A DNA stretch of 64,000 bases, taken from the NCBI GenBank assembly GCA_029001845.1, contig JAREWP010000076.1, positions 36,876-100,875 of the forward strand, written 5' to 3'. This DNA comes from Candidatus Magnetocorallium paracelense. Lineage in GTDB: Bacteria; Nitrospirota; Thermodesulfovibrionia; Thermodesulfovibrionales; Magnetobacteriaceae. Below, piece after piece: positions 36,202 through 44,807 of this stretch. How positions within the stretch are numbered: the first letter of the stretch is position 1; each line of letters opens with the position of its first letter. A program made the translations under genes and the position numbers. The notes below the pieces were generated by a model, which was not told the DNA's origin, did not search any database, and saw only the letters and a program-made list of their open reading frames with translations.

Positions 36202-36281
36202 AATACCAAAAAGGGAATTTCTTCGAAATTCCTAAGCGTTCAATCAAACCTTTTTGGTTCCGGCTATGCCGGGTTAGGAAA
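36202..36281. repeat. Family F palindromic repeat
   Basis: ACCAAAAAGGGAATTTCTTC on the left, CCTTTTTGGTTCCGGCTATG on the right, ending GCCGGGTTAGG. The final GGTTAGGA overlaps the ribosome-binding region of the NUDIX-FolB gene. Confidence 0.65.
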
Positions 36282-36285
36282 GACA

Positions 36286-37056
36286 ATGAACAAAAACAAT
36301 TCTCAAGCTCCGGTCATTGCTGTGGGAGGTCTTGTATTTAACTGCAACGGGGACATACTGCTGCTTAAAACGCACAAGTGGGGGGGGAGATATTCCATTC
36401 CGGCAGGCAAAGTTGAATACAGAGAGACTCTTGAAAACGCTTTAATAAGGGAGGTTATGGAGGAGACGAACCTCTCTATCGATAATATCCGTTTTTTTAT
36501 GAATCAGGAGATTATTGAAGATGAACGGTTTTTCAAAAAAGCACATTTTGTATCTGTGAATTTTACATGTCGTGCATTAACAAAGAACGTCAAATTAAAC
36601 GAGGAATCTCAGGATTTTATTTGGACCTCCCCGTGGAAAGCGCTTGAATTCGATCTTAATGATCCTACAAGAGAGCTTATAAGCAAGTGGCTGGACAGCG
36701 GCGATCGGATAATGATAAAAGACCTGACCATTGAATGTATAGTAGGCGTAAACAAAGATGAGCGTGAAAGAACACAGAAAATCGGAGTAACAGCCGAAAT
36801 CTCCGCAAACACCCGAAAAGCCGCAGCTTCCGGTCAGTTGGACGACACAATCGATTATTATGATCTCTCTGAAAGCCTTATTGAACTTGCAAAAACGAAC
36901 AACTATTTTCTTATCGAGACAATGGCCGAGGACATGGCGGCTTTAATCCTGAAATATACGAAGGCATTTAAAGTCAGAATCAGAATCGAGAAACCCGCCG
37001 CTATCCCAAACGCCCATTGTGCGGCCGTCGACATAACAAGGCGGCAAAGCAGATGA
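36286..37056 (+). CDS. NUDIX hydrolase - dihydroneopterin aldolase (FolB) fusion
   Basis: A 256-aa fusion. Residues ~8-140 form a NUDIX domain with an intact Nudix box (G-x5-E-x7-REVMEETNL: GKVEYRETLENALIREVMEE). Residues ~143-256 are FolB-like (IMIKDLTIECIVGVNKDERERTQ; the aldolase region DYYDLSESLIELAK; FLIETMAEDMAALIL). In folate synthesis dihydroneopterin triphosphate must lose pyrophosphate before FolB acts, and a NUDIX enzyme (FolQ/NudB) does this in known bacteria. The fusion may therefore catalyse two successive steps. It overlaps the next gene by four bases (ATGA at 37053-37056). The ribosome site (TTAGGAAAG) lies at the edge of an intergenic repeat. Confidence 0.88.
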   Translation: MNKNNSQAPVIAVGGLVFNCNGDILLLKTHKWGGRYSIPAGKVEYRETLENALIREVMEETNLSIDNIRFFMNQEIIEDERFFKKAHFVSVNFTCRALTKNVKLNEESQDFIWTSPWKALEFDLNDPTRELISKWLDSGDRIMIKDLTIECIVGVNKDERERTQKIGVTAEISANTRKAAASGQLDDTIDYYDLSESLIELAKTNNYFLIETMAEDMAALILKYTKAFKVRIRIEKPAAIPNAHCAAVDITRRQSR

Positions 37057-37805
37057 AGTTGCCTGTGCTGATGGGTGTCTTAAATATATCCGAAGAATCT
37101 CCGGTGCGTCATTCCATTGCCAAGACGAATGAGGAAATACTTACAAGAGCTTCTTTTCTGGTGTCCAACGGCGTATCCTTTATCGATATAGGCGCTCGTT
37201 CTACTTCTCAAGCCATTGCCGGCGTCTCTGATGAAGAAGAGCTTTCAAAACTACTGCCGGCAATAAAACTACTAAAAAACAGAGGTTATAAAATATCTGT
37301 AGATACATGGAGCCACAGCACGGCCATTGCCTGCCTGGATGCCGGCGTAGAGATGATTAACTACACCTCAGGCGAATATCCGCAAGCTCTTCTTTACAAG
37401 TTGGCCCAAAAGAACGCCTTCCTCGTTATGACCTATATGCCCTATGGAAATCCTGTCACTATGAGGTCTCAAAATCCGGTAGCATATACTTTTGAGAATA
37501 TGGAAAAATTTTTCAAAGGTAAAACAGCCCTCATGAAGGAAAGCGGATTCTATAATACAATTATAGATCCCAACCTCGGTATACATCACCCCCTTGAATC
37601 CAAAAAGATAATGAAGCAAAAATGTAATCTTGTCATTGAACATATGAATGAGCTTATCGGCCTGGGCAAACCTCTTTTAATACACCACTGCCATGAAAAT
37701 GAACATTGGCCCCACACTCTGGCTCACTCATGGAGAAAATTCGGAGAACCGGGATATATAAGAACCCATAACCCCGATCAAATAGTCAGCGCCTTTACAT
37801 CTTAG
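37053..37805 (+). CDS. Divergent dihydropteroate-synthase-like TIM-barrel protein
   Basis: A 250-aa protein starting at ATG 37053 inside an ATGA overlap with the NUDIX-FolB gene, so translationally coupled. The pterin-binding barrel is recognisable: MGVLNIS at strand 1, FIDIGARSTSQ (IDIGxxST), ISVDTWSHSTA (DTxx), MINYTSG (INDxxG-like), LVMTYMPYGNP, and IIDPNLGI (DPGIGF-like). Several catalytic residues differ from FolP. The Lys after DT is Ser, the SRK (K-R) motif near the end is replaced by IHHCHENEH, and the PDSFSDGG loop is EESPVRHS. It may be an atypical DHPS in this pathway or an enzyme for another pterin substrate. Confidence 0.75.
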   Translation: MKLPVLMGVLNISEESPVRHSIAKTNEEILTRASFLVSNGVSFIDIGARSTSQAIAGVSDEEELSKLLPAIKLLKNRGYKISVDTWSHSTAIACLDAGVEMINYTSGEYPQALLYKLAQKNAFLVMTYMPYGNPVTMRSQNPVAYTFENMEKFFKGKTALMKESGFYNTIIDPNLGIHHPLESKKIMKQKCNLVIEHMNELIGLGKPLLIHHCHENEHWPHTLAHSWRKFGEPGYIRTHNPDQIVSAFTS

Positions 37806-37815
37806 CAACTTGCTT

Positions 37816-37922
37816 TAATCTAACCCGGCAAGCCGAAACCAAACGCGGCTTTAGGCATAAGGCAACAGGCATAAGGCATAAGTTTAAAAATATTGGGACT
37901 GTTTTTGCGCGATTTTACTTAA
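37816..37922. repeat. Family F arm and TTTTTGCGC-GATTTTACTT motif
   Basis: 37816-37849 is a family-F arm (CTAACCCGGCAAGCC). 37853-37882 has tandem AGGCATA units. 37891-37922 repeats the 14930-14970 stretch (AAATATTG, then TTTTTGCGC, then GATTTTACTT). No gene up to 38078. Confidence 0.55.
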
Positions 37923-38078
37923 TAAACAACTATCTTCTACAGCTGGAAAGCGTGAGTTATCACAGTGATTCAAAAAACATCTTTATTGATTTATACAATC
38001 TTTGTTATCATAGAATCAATTCCATATCCGGCCCCTGATAAATCAGGTTATAAATTTACATTCTAAGGAGGTTCTTCT

Positions 38079-40883
38079 ATGAAAAGCACAATAATTACAA
38101 TTCTGGCAATGCTGGTATTCTTGAGCGGAGTTGCTATAGGAGAGGATACTGACAATACAATGACAATACCTGAAGGAGGTTACTTCGGTCTCTATGAACC
38201 CGAAGCAGCCCCCCTGTTGTCGACGACCCCGGAAACAGCAAAGCCGCTCTCCCCGGGCGAAGCGGTTTTGAATGGAGAATCGGATACGATTGAAGGAACA
38301 GTCGGTCTTTATCCCTTTGATATTGCCGTTGATTTGTATCTGTTAAAAATGTCGGCCCCCAATGTTGACCCCACAATACAATGCGTCAGAGAGATGTCTT
38401 TTCTCACTGAAAACGGCGAAGAAAACAGTGTCTGGACCTCTTTCAGGCTGGATAACCTTGATAATACAAATCTTTCTCCCTGGAAATCAACTGTCTCCGA
38501 AGGTGTAGACGAAGAGGCCTTTGAGGAAACAGCAGGCGACACATCGACAGGTTTTTTTTTACTGGCCAACAAAGCAGGCGAAGGCTTTGTCTGTACTGAC
38601 GAAAACCCCTGTTCTATATGGTCCACATGTATAAAGAGCGCCGGCGATACAGGAGACAGTTGCGCAAATATTGTGTACAATCTGTTGGATCAGTCAGGTA
38701 TCGAAATATTTCCTGCCTTGCCGATATGTAATAACAACCCTGTTTCCGACGCCGGAATCGATCAGATCGTAACGGTCGGCGATAAGGTAACATTAGCAGG
38801 CAGCGGAACCGATCCTGACGGAGATACTATTACAACCTACTCCTGGTCTTTAACGGCCCCTATAAACAGCAATACTCAACTCAACGACATGGACACTGTA
38901 AACCCGTATTTTACGCCTGATGTGGAAGGTCAATATACAGTGGCTCTCACAGTAACCGATCTGTATGGCGGTACAAGCGGCAGCGATGGTGTCGGTATAA
39001 CGGTAAATCCCGGTACTTCCGACGAAGAAGATACAGACGACGGAGATACGGACGAAGGAGACACGGACGAAGGAGACACCGATGACGGAGACACCACTGA
39101 CGGAGACACCGATGACGACACCTCCGATAATGGTGAAGAGAATGTTGACGGAGAGGAGGAATGGTCTAAAATAATAGGCGGCGCTTTGGACGATCAGGGC
39201 AATTCCGTAGATGAAACAACGGACAAGGGATTTATAATAACCGGTTGGACCGATTCCATGGGAGCAGGAGGCCGCGACATATATCATGTCAGGCTGGACA
39301 GCGACGGCAACGAAATATGGGCCAAACCCTACGGAGGTACGGACGATGACGAGGGGAATGCGGGATTTCAGGCAGAGGACGGTAACTTTATAATCATATG
39401 CGGTACGGAATCTTTTGGCGCCGGCGATTCGGACGCCTGCCTTATTGAGACGGACAGTAATGGCGATGAACTGTTGTTCGTTACTTACGGCGATACCGGT
39501 GAAGATACCGCGAAATCCGGTCAGCAAACCTTTGACGGAGGATTTATACTCGGAGGCTGGACAGCATCCTATGGAGGCGGTTATGAAGGCTATCTCGTAA
39601 AAACCGACAGCGACGGAATCATGGAATGGACATCTTCGATGGGATATAACGCAACCAACGAATTAACAACTTCCGTCTACGAAGTTATCGATTCCGATCC
39701 ATTTTTTACATACATCTATTATGCTCTTACAGGATTTACTTCCTCATCAACGGGAGAAAGGGATTTATATTTAGTGGAAACCGATGAAAATGGCGAAGAA
39801 AATTGGGCTCGAGTCTTTTTTGGCGACGGAGATAACGATTTGGGAAGAGAAGTGAAAATGACAAGAGACAGAGGTTTGATCATAGTCGGAGATACCAATT
39901 CCGAAGGCGCCGGAGGCAACGATGTCTATCTTATCAAAACTGACAGCGAAGGAAATGAGGAGTGGACAAAAACATACGGCGGCGCAGGAGATGACCACGG
40001 ATATTCCGTAGATACCACTGACGACGGCGGTTTTATAATTACCGGAAACACCAAATCCTTTGGAGCGGGAGGATCGGATGTATATGTCATAAAGACAAGC
40101 AGTAAAGGAACGGAACAATGGAGCAAAACATTCGGAGGCTCGGCCGATGACGGAGGAACCGCCATAAAGCAAACCTCTGATGGGGGATACATTCTAACAG
40201 GATATACAAACTCATCTGGAGCAGGCATGTCTGATCTCTATGTGATTAAACTTAAAGGCGGTTCCGGTACGTATGACGAAGAGGAGGAGGACGACAGTGA
40301 CACCGACGACAGCGACAGCGATGACGGTGATGCAGATGACAGCGACGATGATGACTCCGATGATTCCGATAAAGATGACGATGATGACTCCGATGCCGAC
40401 GATACCGACGACGATGACTCTTCCGACGAAATCTTCGTGCCATTTTGTCAGGACAGCGGAACGCCTTCTTACAAAAACGTAACAGTGCAAAACGCAAGTG
40501 AATGTTCCGGCGGGTGCAAAACATCTTCCACTGCTTACTACGGGACACCGAAATATTATCAGTTCACCACAATAGAAGGCTGCTCTACAATACAGTTGAC
40601 CCTGGCCGGCACAAACGGTATAAACCCGGACATGATCGTAAAAGACCCGAGTAAAGGCGGAGACCTGTCATGTTCAGACTATGACAGCATTATGTCTGCA
40701 AGTTCATACGGCTCCAAAGCCAACGGTTCGACGTACTGGTACGACCTCTCTGCATCTTATGAGAGCGAAATTATCAACATCTCGAACTCCACTGCCGGCT
40801 ATACGTACCAGATAATGATAATACACGGGGATTCGAACACAGACAAAGGCGCCACCTTCAGACTGGAATATATGTGCTTCTAA
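38079..40883 (+). CDS. Secreted 7-bladed propeller protein with PKD domain and Asp-rich linkers
   Basis: A 934-aa exported protein. Signal peptide (1-21), an N-terminal domain (~25-220) with paired Cys, a PKD-like domain (~222-312; DAGIDQIVTVGDKVTLAGSG), an acidic DGDTDEGDT linker (~313-360), then seven ~48-residue blades (~362-735). Each blade has the pattern DGGFIITGxTxSxGAGxxDxYLIKTDSxGxExWxKTYGG. A second Asp/Ser linker (~738-785) and a C-terminal Cys-containing domain follow. Seven repeats predict a closed propeller; the acidic linkers suggest Ca2+ binding. AAGGAGG precedes ATG 38079. It is the intact relative of the truncated gene at 5217-6533. Ligand unknown. Confidence 0.9.
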   Translation: MKSTIITILAMLVFLSGVAIGEDTDNTMTIPEGGYFGLYEPEAAPLLSTTPETAKPLSPGEAVLNGESDTIEGTVGLYPFDIAVDLYLLKMSAPNVDPTIQCVREMSFLTENGEENSVWTSFRLDNLDNTNLSPWKSTVSEGVDEEAFEETAGDTSTGFFLLANKAGEGFVCTDENPCSIWSTCIKSAGDTGDSCANIVYNLLDQSGIEIFPALPICNNNPVSDAGIDQIVTVGDKVTLAGSGTDPDGDTITTYSWSLTAPINSNTQLNDMDTVNPYFTPDVEGQYTVALTVTDLYGGTSGSDGVGITVNPGTSDEEDTDDGDTDEGDTDEGDTDDGDTTDGDTDDDTSDNGEENVDGEEEWSKIIGGALDDQGNSVDETTDKGFIITGWTDSMGAGGRDIYHVRLDSDGNEIWAKPYGGTDDDEGNAGFQAEDGNFIIICGTESFGAGDSDACLIETDSNGDELLFVTYGDTGEDTAKSGQQTFDGGFILGGWTASYGGGYEGYLVKTDSDGIMEWTSSMGYNATNELTTSVYEVIDSDPFFTYIYYALTGFTSSSTGERDLYLVETDENGEENWARVFFGDGDNDLGREVKMTRDRGLIIVGDTNSEGAGGNDVYLIKTDSEGNEEWTKTYGGAGDDHGYSVDTTDDGGFIITGNTKSFGAGGSDVYVIKTSSKGTEQWSKTFGGSADDGGTAIKQTSDGGYILTGYTNSSGAGMSDLYVIKLKGGSGTYDEEEEDDSDTDDSDSDDGDADDSDDDDSDDSDKDDDDDSDADDTDDDDSSDEIFVPFCQDSGTPSYKNVTVQNASECSGGCKTSSTAYYGTPKYYQFTTIEGCSTIQLTLAGTNGINPDMIVKDPSKGGDLSCSDYDSIMSASSYGSKANGSTYWYDLSASYESEIINISNSTAGYTYQIMIIHGDSNTDKGATFRLEYMCF

Positions 40884-40917
40884 AATCGATGCAAACCGCA
40901 AACTCTCCTGTTAAATA

Positions 40918-40951
40918 AATCGCTGTCCGGGGACTTCCCCGGCGGCGATTA
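40918..40951 (+). terminator. GC-rich hairpin after the propeller gene
   Basis: ATCGC...CCGGGG / CCCCGG...GCGAT with a 4-nt loop, 35 bp after the stop. It is followed by TAAATC, not a T-run, so a moderate terminator at best. Confidence 0.5.
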
Positions 40952-41032
40952 AATCCGAATCAAAGTCAATTCAATACCAATCATTTTGAAAAGACAGCTA
41001 TCATAAAAGCAGGAGCCTCCAAGGAGATTTGA

Positions 41033-41137
41033 ATGTTTCACACAGCCGCCCCTGATGACGTAATAAACGGAGTGATTACTGACGTCTATTTTGAAAGGAC
41101 TCTCGGAATATTAAAGGAAAAGGGGCTAAATCCATAG
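41033..41137 (+). pseudogene. N-terminal relic of nicotinate phosphoribosyltransferase
   Basis: A 34-codon frame with a good ribosome site (AAGGAG 7 nt before ATG 41033). It reads MFHTAAPDDVINGVITDVYF and then ERTLGILKEKG before a TAG. This matches the start of nicotinate phosphoribosyltransferases of the archaeal/deltaproteobacterial type (MFH-A-x-x-x-x-I-x-x-G-x-x-T-D-x-Y-F-x-R-T). A normal enzyme has ~390 more residues, and none are found downstream, so the gene has been cut to its first exon-sized piece, probably by deletion. The call rests on remembered family N-termini. Confidence 0.6.
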
Positions 41138-41192
41138 TTAATACGCTATTACTACAACCATAATTGTTTATATCACAGAAAGGAGTCTGTTT

Positions 41193-41618
41193 ATGCAATG
41201 GGATTTTTCACCGCCTCAGGTACTGGCCGGAGAGGTGGAATACAGTATTCATGATTTTAAAAGCGATCTTCTAAAAGAGATTCAGGCCAATATTTCCCCC
41301 GATGAGATGAGCGCCGACAATATTAAAGGATTTTTCGATATTGTCTTTTATCTATGTTATTTTGTCAGCACCAATAAAAGCCTGGAAGATATGGTGGACT
41401 ACATCACGAAACTCAACCCCGAGACAACGGAAGAAACGGCGCCATTGAAGGACGTTATGTTTTTAAAAGACATAGAGGATCAAAACCTCGATAATATCGA
41501 TATGCTCAGGGCGATTATCTCCGGAATGGCCATCAAGAACATCGAAGCCGGCATGTCCGTTAAAGAGGCGCAAAAAGCATTACAAAACGAAATAGGCGTG
41601 ACGATCCTGGATTCCTGA
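41193..41618 (+). CDS. Hypothetical protein, 141 aa
   Basis: I do not recognise the family. It is soluble and acidic, predicted mostly helical (HDFKSDLLKEIQANISPDEM; SVKEAQKALQNEIG near the end). There is no signal peptide, TM segment or metal motif. GAAAGGAG lies 9 nt before ATG 41193, so translation is well supported. The gene is convergent with the LolC/E permease. The region just upstream is the nicotinate phosphoribosyltransferase relic, so the original neighbours may be lost. Possibly a small regulatory or DUF-type cytoplasmic protein. Confidence 0.7.
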   Translation: MQWDFSPPQVLAGEVEYSIHDFKSDLLKEIQANISPDEMSADNIKGFFDIVFYLCYFVSTNKSLEDMVDYITKLNPETTEETAPLKDVMFLKDIEDQNLDNIDMLRAIISGMAIKNIEAGMSVKEAQKALQNEIGVTILDS

Positions 41619-41677
41619 GATAATGCAATTCAAAGGCTCCAATCAACGGGAATAAGGCCGGCGAAGTAAAGTTAAGG

Positions 41678-42898
41678 CTAGAATCTCAGGGGCTCTATCG
41701 GATTCAGCTTTGCAGCTCTATAGGAAGGATAAATCGTGGAAAGCAGGCTTATGACGATGGCGGAAAACGAAACAAGCGCGATATCCGGCAGGTTCATCTT
41801 AACAGGGAGATGACTTAAATAATAGACATCTCCGGGAAGGCTGATAAATTGATAGGTCTCTAATATATAACAGGCCGCAATACCGCATGTAAGCCCGATA
41901 ATCGTTCCAATCAATCCCGCCATGAGTCCCTGCACCATAAAAATCAGCATAATACCCCGATTCCCGGCGCCCATTGTTTTAAGAATGGCGATCTCTCGCT
42001 CCTTTTCCATAACATTCATAATAAGTGTGCTTACAATATTAAAAGCGGCTACAAGTATTATTAACGTTAGAATAACGAACATTGTCAATTTCTCGAGCTT
42101 TAACGCTGAAAAAAGATTTTTGTTCATCTCCATCCAGTCCTTAAGATAATAGGGGTAACTCAACTCCTCGTGGATTTTGTTTTTCAAATCCGCGGCTCTG
42201 TAGACATCTCTGACCTTCACTTCAATGCCCGTGGCTCTGTCACCGAGATCGAAAAATTCCTGAGCCGATTTCATTGAAGTAATGACAAGGCTCGAGTCGT
42301 ATTCATACATACCTATCTCAAAAATGGCTACAACATGAAATACCTTTGTCTTCGGTATCATTCCCAACGGTCCGATCTCACCGACAGGCGAAATTATATT
42401 GACCGTGGAATTTAGTCCTATCCCGATATTTCCTGCCAGCTCCTTTCCGATAATTATACCGTTGGCGGCTTCCGATAAAGAGCTCATATCTCCATGTTTT
42501 ATATATTTCGTAAAATCGGTAGTCCTCATTTCCATCTCAGGTATAACACCTCTCAAAAGCACACCCCTGGCGTTTCTTTTATTCGATATCATTACCTGGC
42601 CCAAAACAAAGGGTGAAGCAGCGTCGACGTCGGGAACATTACCAATCTTTTCTGTCAGATTCATATAATCGGAAATCGTCCCGTTAAAACTAAGGGCTAT
42701 GATATGGGAGTTGGCGCCAAGAATTTTTTTATGTAAATCCTCATGAAAACCGCTCATCACCGAAAGCACGATGATCAAAGCCATTACACCCAGGGCAACG
42801 CCCCCTATAGAAGTAATGGTATTGAATGAAACGCTTTTATGACGTTTTCTTGACTTCAGATAACGAAAGGCTATTATAAAAGGATATAATTGTCTCAC
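41678..42898 (-). CDS. LolC/LolE-type lipoprotein-releasing ABC permease
   Basis: A 406-aa inner-membrane protein. One N-terminal TM helix (ITSIGGVALGVMALIIVLSV) precedes a large periplasmic domain (~50-270). Three C-terminal TM helices follow, with the FtsX-like pattern EREIAILKTMGAGNRGIMLIFMVQG and ending LSTIYPSYRAAKLNPIEPLRF. It works with LolD and a second subunit to extract lipoproteins for the outer membrane; no LolD is in the window. I chose GTG 42898 (AGGAG 6 nt upstream, product MRQLYPFIIAFRYLK) because LolC/E proteins start with this 'xxFIALRYL' motif. The longer frame to 43009 adds 37 unrelated residues. Confidence 0.88.
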   Translation of the reverse strand: MRQLYPFIIAFRYLKSRKRHKSVSFNTITSIGGVALGVMALIIVLSVMSGFHEDLHKKILGANSHIIALSFNGTISDYMNLTEKIGNVPDVDAASPFVLGQVMISNKRNARGVLLRGVIPEMEMRTTDFTKYIKHGDMSSLSEAANGIIIGKELAGNIGIGLNSTVNIISPVGEIGPLGMIPKTKVFHVVAIFEIGMYEYDSSLVITSMKSAQEFFDLGDRATGIEVKVRDVYRAADLKNKIHEELSYPYYLKDWMEMNKNLFSALKLEKLTMFVILTLIILVAAFNIVSTLIMNVMEKEREIAILKTMGAGNRGIMLIFMVQGLMAGLIGTIIGLTCGIAACYILETYQFISLPGDVYYLSHLPVKMNLPDIALVSFSAIVISLLSTIYPSYRAAKLNPIEPLRF

Positions 42899-43036
42899 AG
42901 AGGGGCTCCTGTTAAAGTCACGATTATAACCATTCATACTCTTTCTTGACAAGTTTCTGTGATTAAATCTATAATTACCAGTTCTTTTGTAATCCGGACA
43001 CAATACCATTAAATCCTGACAATAAACAAAAAACCC

Positions 43037-43537
43037 ATGAAAATCAAAGTAGACGACATTCTGGACGAAGGAAAAAGCATTGAGTTATATGATAAATTAC
43101 ATCTCAATGGATTGGAAATCGACGGCCCAGTTTCAGCCTCCCTCTTTCTTAAGAAAATACGGGAAGATATCTTTTTAAGCGGCACTGTCTCTCTTAACGT
43201 TATTCTCTCATGTAACAGATGCCTGAACACGACGAGAAAGAATATAACAGTAAAACCCGATCTCACCATCCTTCCGATAAAGGCGTTGGAGGATGAGGAT
43301 AGCAGGCAATTACTTGGAGACGAGCTGGAAATCTGCTTTTATTCCGATTCCGAGCTGGATATACATCAGATCATAGGAGATCAGATATTTTTAAATCTTC
43401 CTATGAAGTTACTTTGCAGCGACGATTGTAAGGGACTCTGTATACAATGCGGCCAAAATCTGAATATCACCACATGCAGATGTGAAAGCGAGGTTTCTGA
43501 CAACAGGTTTAAAATACTGGAAAAATTAATAAAATAA
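43037..43537 (+). CDS. yceD: DUF177/YceD family protein
   Basis: A 166-aa protein of the YceD family, found next to rpmF in most bacteria and linked to 23S rRNA/ribosome biogenesis. Family features: a CNRCL pair in the centre and the conserved C-terminal block CSDDCKGLCIQCGQNLN, a probable Zn knuckle. It is the first gene of the yceD-rpmF-plsX-fabH operon (78 bp to rpmF). ATG 43037 has no strong Shine-Dalgarno. Confidence 0.93.
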   Translation: MKIKVDDILDEGKSIELYDKLHLNGLEIDGPVSASLFLKKIREDIFLSGTVSLNVILSCNRCLNTTRKNITVKPDLTILPIKALEDEDSRQLLGDELEICFYSDSELDIHQIIGDQIFLNLPMKLLCSDDCKGLCIQCGQNLNITTCRCESEVSDNRFKILEKLIK

Positions 43538-43615
43538 CGGCTGCCCCTGATTTAAAACGAAAAATAGCTGGCAGTTGCATGAATTTGTGTAAAAAGGAGT
43601 AAAGGAGTAAAGATA

Positions 43616-43801
43616 ATGGCAAATCCGACATCAAGACATTCAAAATCAAGAAAAAATAAGAGGAGAGCGAACTGGAAAGGCTCTGTACCTAACATTGCAA
43701 AATGTCCGGACTGTGGTGAGATGCGCTTGCCGCACCGGGTGTGCCCTTCCTGTGGCTCCTATAAGGGCAAAGAAATCCTGAATATAGTAGAAAAAGAGTA
43801 A
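43616..43801 (+). CDS. rpmF: 50S ribosomal protein L32
   Basis: A 61-aa basic protein, normal L32 length. N-terminus MANPTSRHSKSRKNKRRANW is the typical L32 start, and the Zn ribbon CPDC ... CPSC is intact (the C+ form). It is a structural protein of the large subunit. AAAGGAGTAAAGGAGTAAAG before the ATG is a doubled ribosome site (two AAAGGAGT copies), fitting high expression. One base separates its stop from plsX. Confidence 0.98.
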   Translation: MANPTSRHSKSRKNKRRANWKGSVPNIAKCPDCGEMRLPHRVCPSCGSYKGKEILNIVEKE

Positions 43802-43802
43802 T

Positions 43803-44795
43803 ATGAAGATAGCTCTTGACGCCATGGGGGGAGACAACGGCCCTGAAGTTACGGTCAAAGGCGCTGTTGAAAGCCTGAACGAGCTTGAAGATATTGAGAT
43901 TTATCTTGTAGGCGATACGGACCGAATCGAAAAAGAGTTAAAAGACAAATCCTTTGACAGCAGCAGAATCAGTATAAAACATGCCTCAGAGGTCGTGGAA
44001 ATGGATGAAGCCACCACGTCGGCTGTCAGAAAAAAGCGAAATTCCTCGATCAGGATCGCCGTAGATACCGTAAAGTCCGGTGAAGCGGATGCTGTTTTAA
44101 GCGCCGGTCATACTGGGGTCGCCATGGCTACGGCCTTTATTGTATTCGGAAAAGCCAAAGGAGTCGACAGACCTGCAATCGCTACAACCATGCCTACGCT
44201 GAACGAACCTTTTGTGCTTCTCGATGCAGGCGCCAATGTCGATTGTAAGCCCATAAATCTACTTCAGTTCGCCTTTATGGGGAATGCATATTACAAAACT
44301 CTTTTTAATTTACAATCTCCTAAAATCGGTCTCCTGAGCATAGGAGAAGAAGACAGCAAGGGAAACGAGCTGACAAAGGAGACATTCCGGCTTCTAAACG
44401 AGAGCGGACTGAATTTCACTGGAAATATAGAAGGAAAAGATATATTCGGCGGTACGGCCCATGTTGTCGTTTGCGACGGTTTTATAGGTAATACGGTACT
44501 AAAGGTCAGTGAAGGACTGGCTGAGATGATTTTAAGTATGTTGAAACGTGAGATATCGGGCCTGACCTCCGGTAAAATAGGCTATTTTTTCTTAAAACCC
44601 GCCTTTAAAAACTTTAAAACAAAGACTGACTACGCTGAATACGGTGGAGCGCCTTTACTGGGCATTAACGGCAACTGCATCATCTGCCACGGCCGTTCAT
44701 CTTCAAAAGCAATAAAAAACGCCTTAAAGGTAAGTAACCGATTAGCTAAAAACAGAATAAACAATATCATTTCCGAATCATTATTAAAAAATTGA
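43803..44795 (+). CDS. plsX: Phosphate acyltransferase PlsX
   Basis: A 330-aa protein of normal length that makes acyl-phosphate from acyl-ACP, the first step of phospholipid synthesis with PlsY. Signature blocks: MKIALDAMGGDNGPEVTVKG at the start, VLSAGHTGVAMA, LLDAGANVDCKP, GLLSIGEEDSKGNELTKE, VVCDGFIGNTVLK and GGAPLLGINGNCIICHGRS. The start is 1 bp after rpmF, and the GTAGAAAAAGAGTA upstream gives weak initiation, so it is probably coupled. fabH follows after 12 bp. Confidence 0.98.
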   Translation: MKIALDAMGGDNGPEVTVKGAVESLNELEDIEIYLVGDTDRIEKELKDKSFDSSRISIKHASEVVEMDEATTSAVRKKRNSSIRIAVDTVKSGEADAVLSAGHTGVAMATAFIVFGKAKGVDRPAIATTMPTLNEPFVLLDAGANVDCKPINLLQFAFMGNAYYKTLFNLQSPKIGLLSIGEEDSKGNELTKETFRLLNESGLNFTGNIEGKDIFGGTAHVVVCDGFIGNTVLKVSEGLAEMILSMLKREISGLTSGKIGYFFLKPAFKNFKTKTDYAEYGGAPLLGINGNCIICHGRSSSKAIKNALKVSNRLAKNRINNIISESLLKN

Positions 44796-44807
44796 AAGGA
44801 TTAAACA

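Noticed and set aside
38850..39527. 225-aa ORF antisense to the propeller gene
   Set aside because: A shadow of the repetitive coding strand; the plus-strand frame has a signal peptide, domains and a strong ribosome site.
40212..40548. Val/Ile-rich, Arg/His-rich and Thr/Met-rich ORFs over the Asp-rich linker
   Set aside because: All are other-frame translations of the GATGAC-type repeat that encodes the acidic linker.
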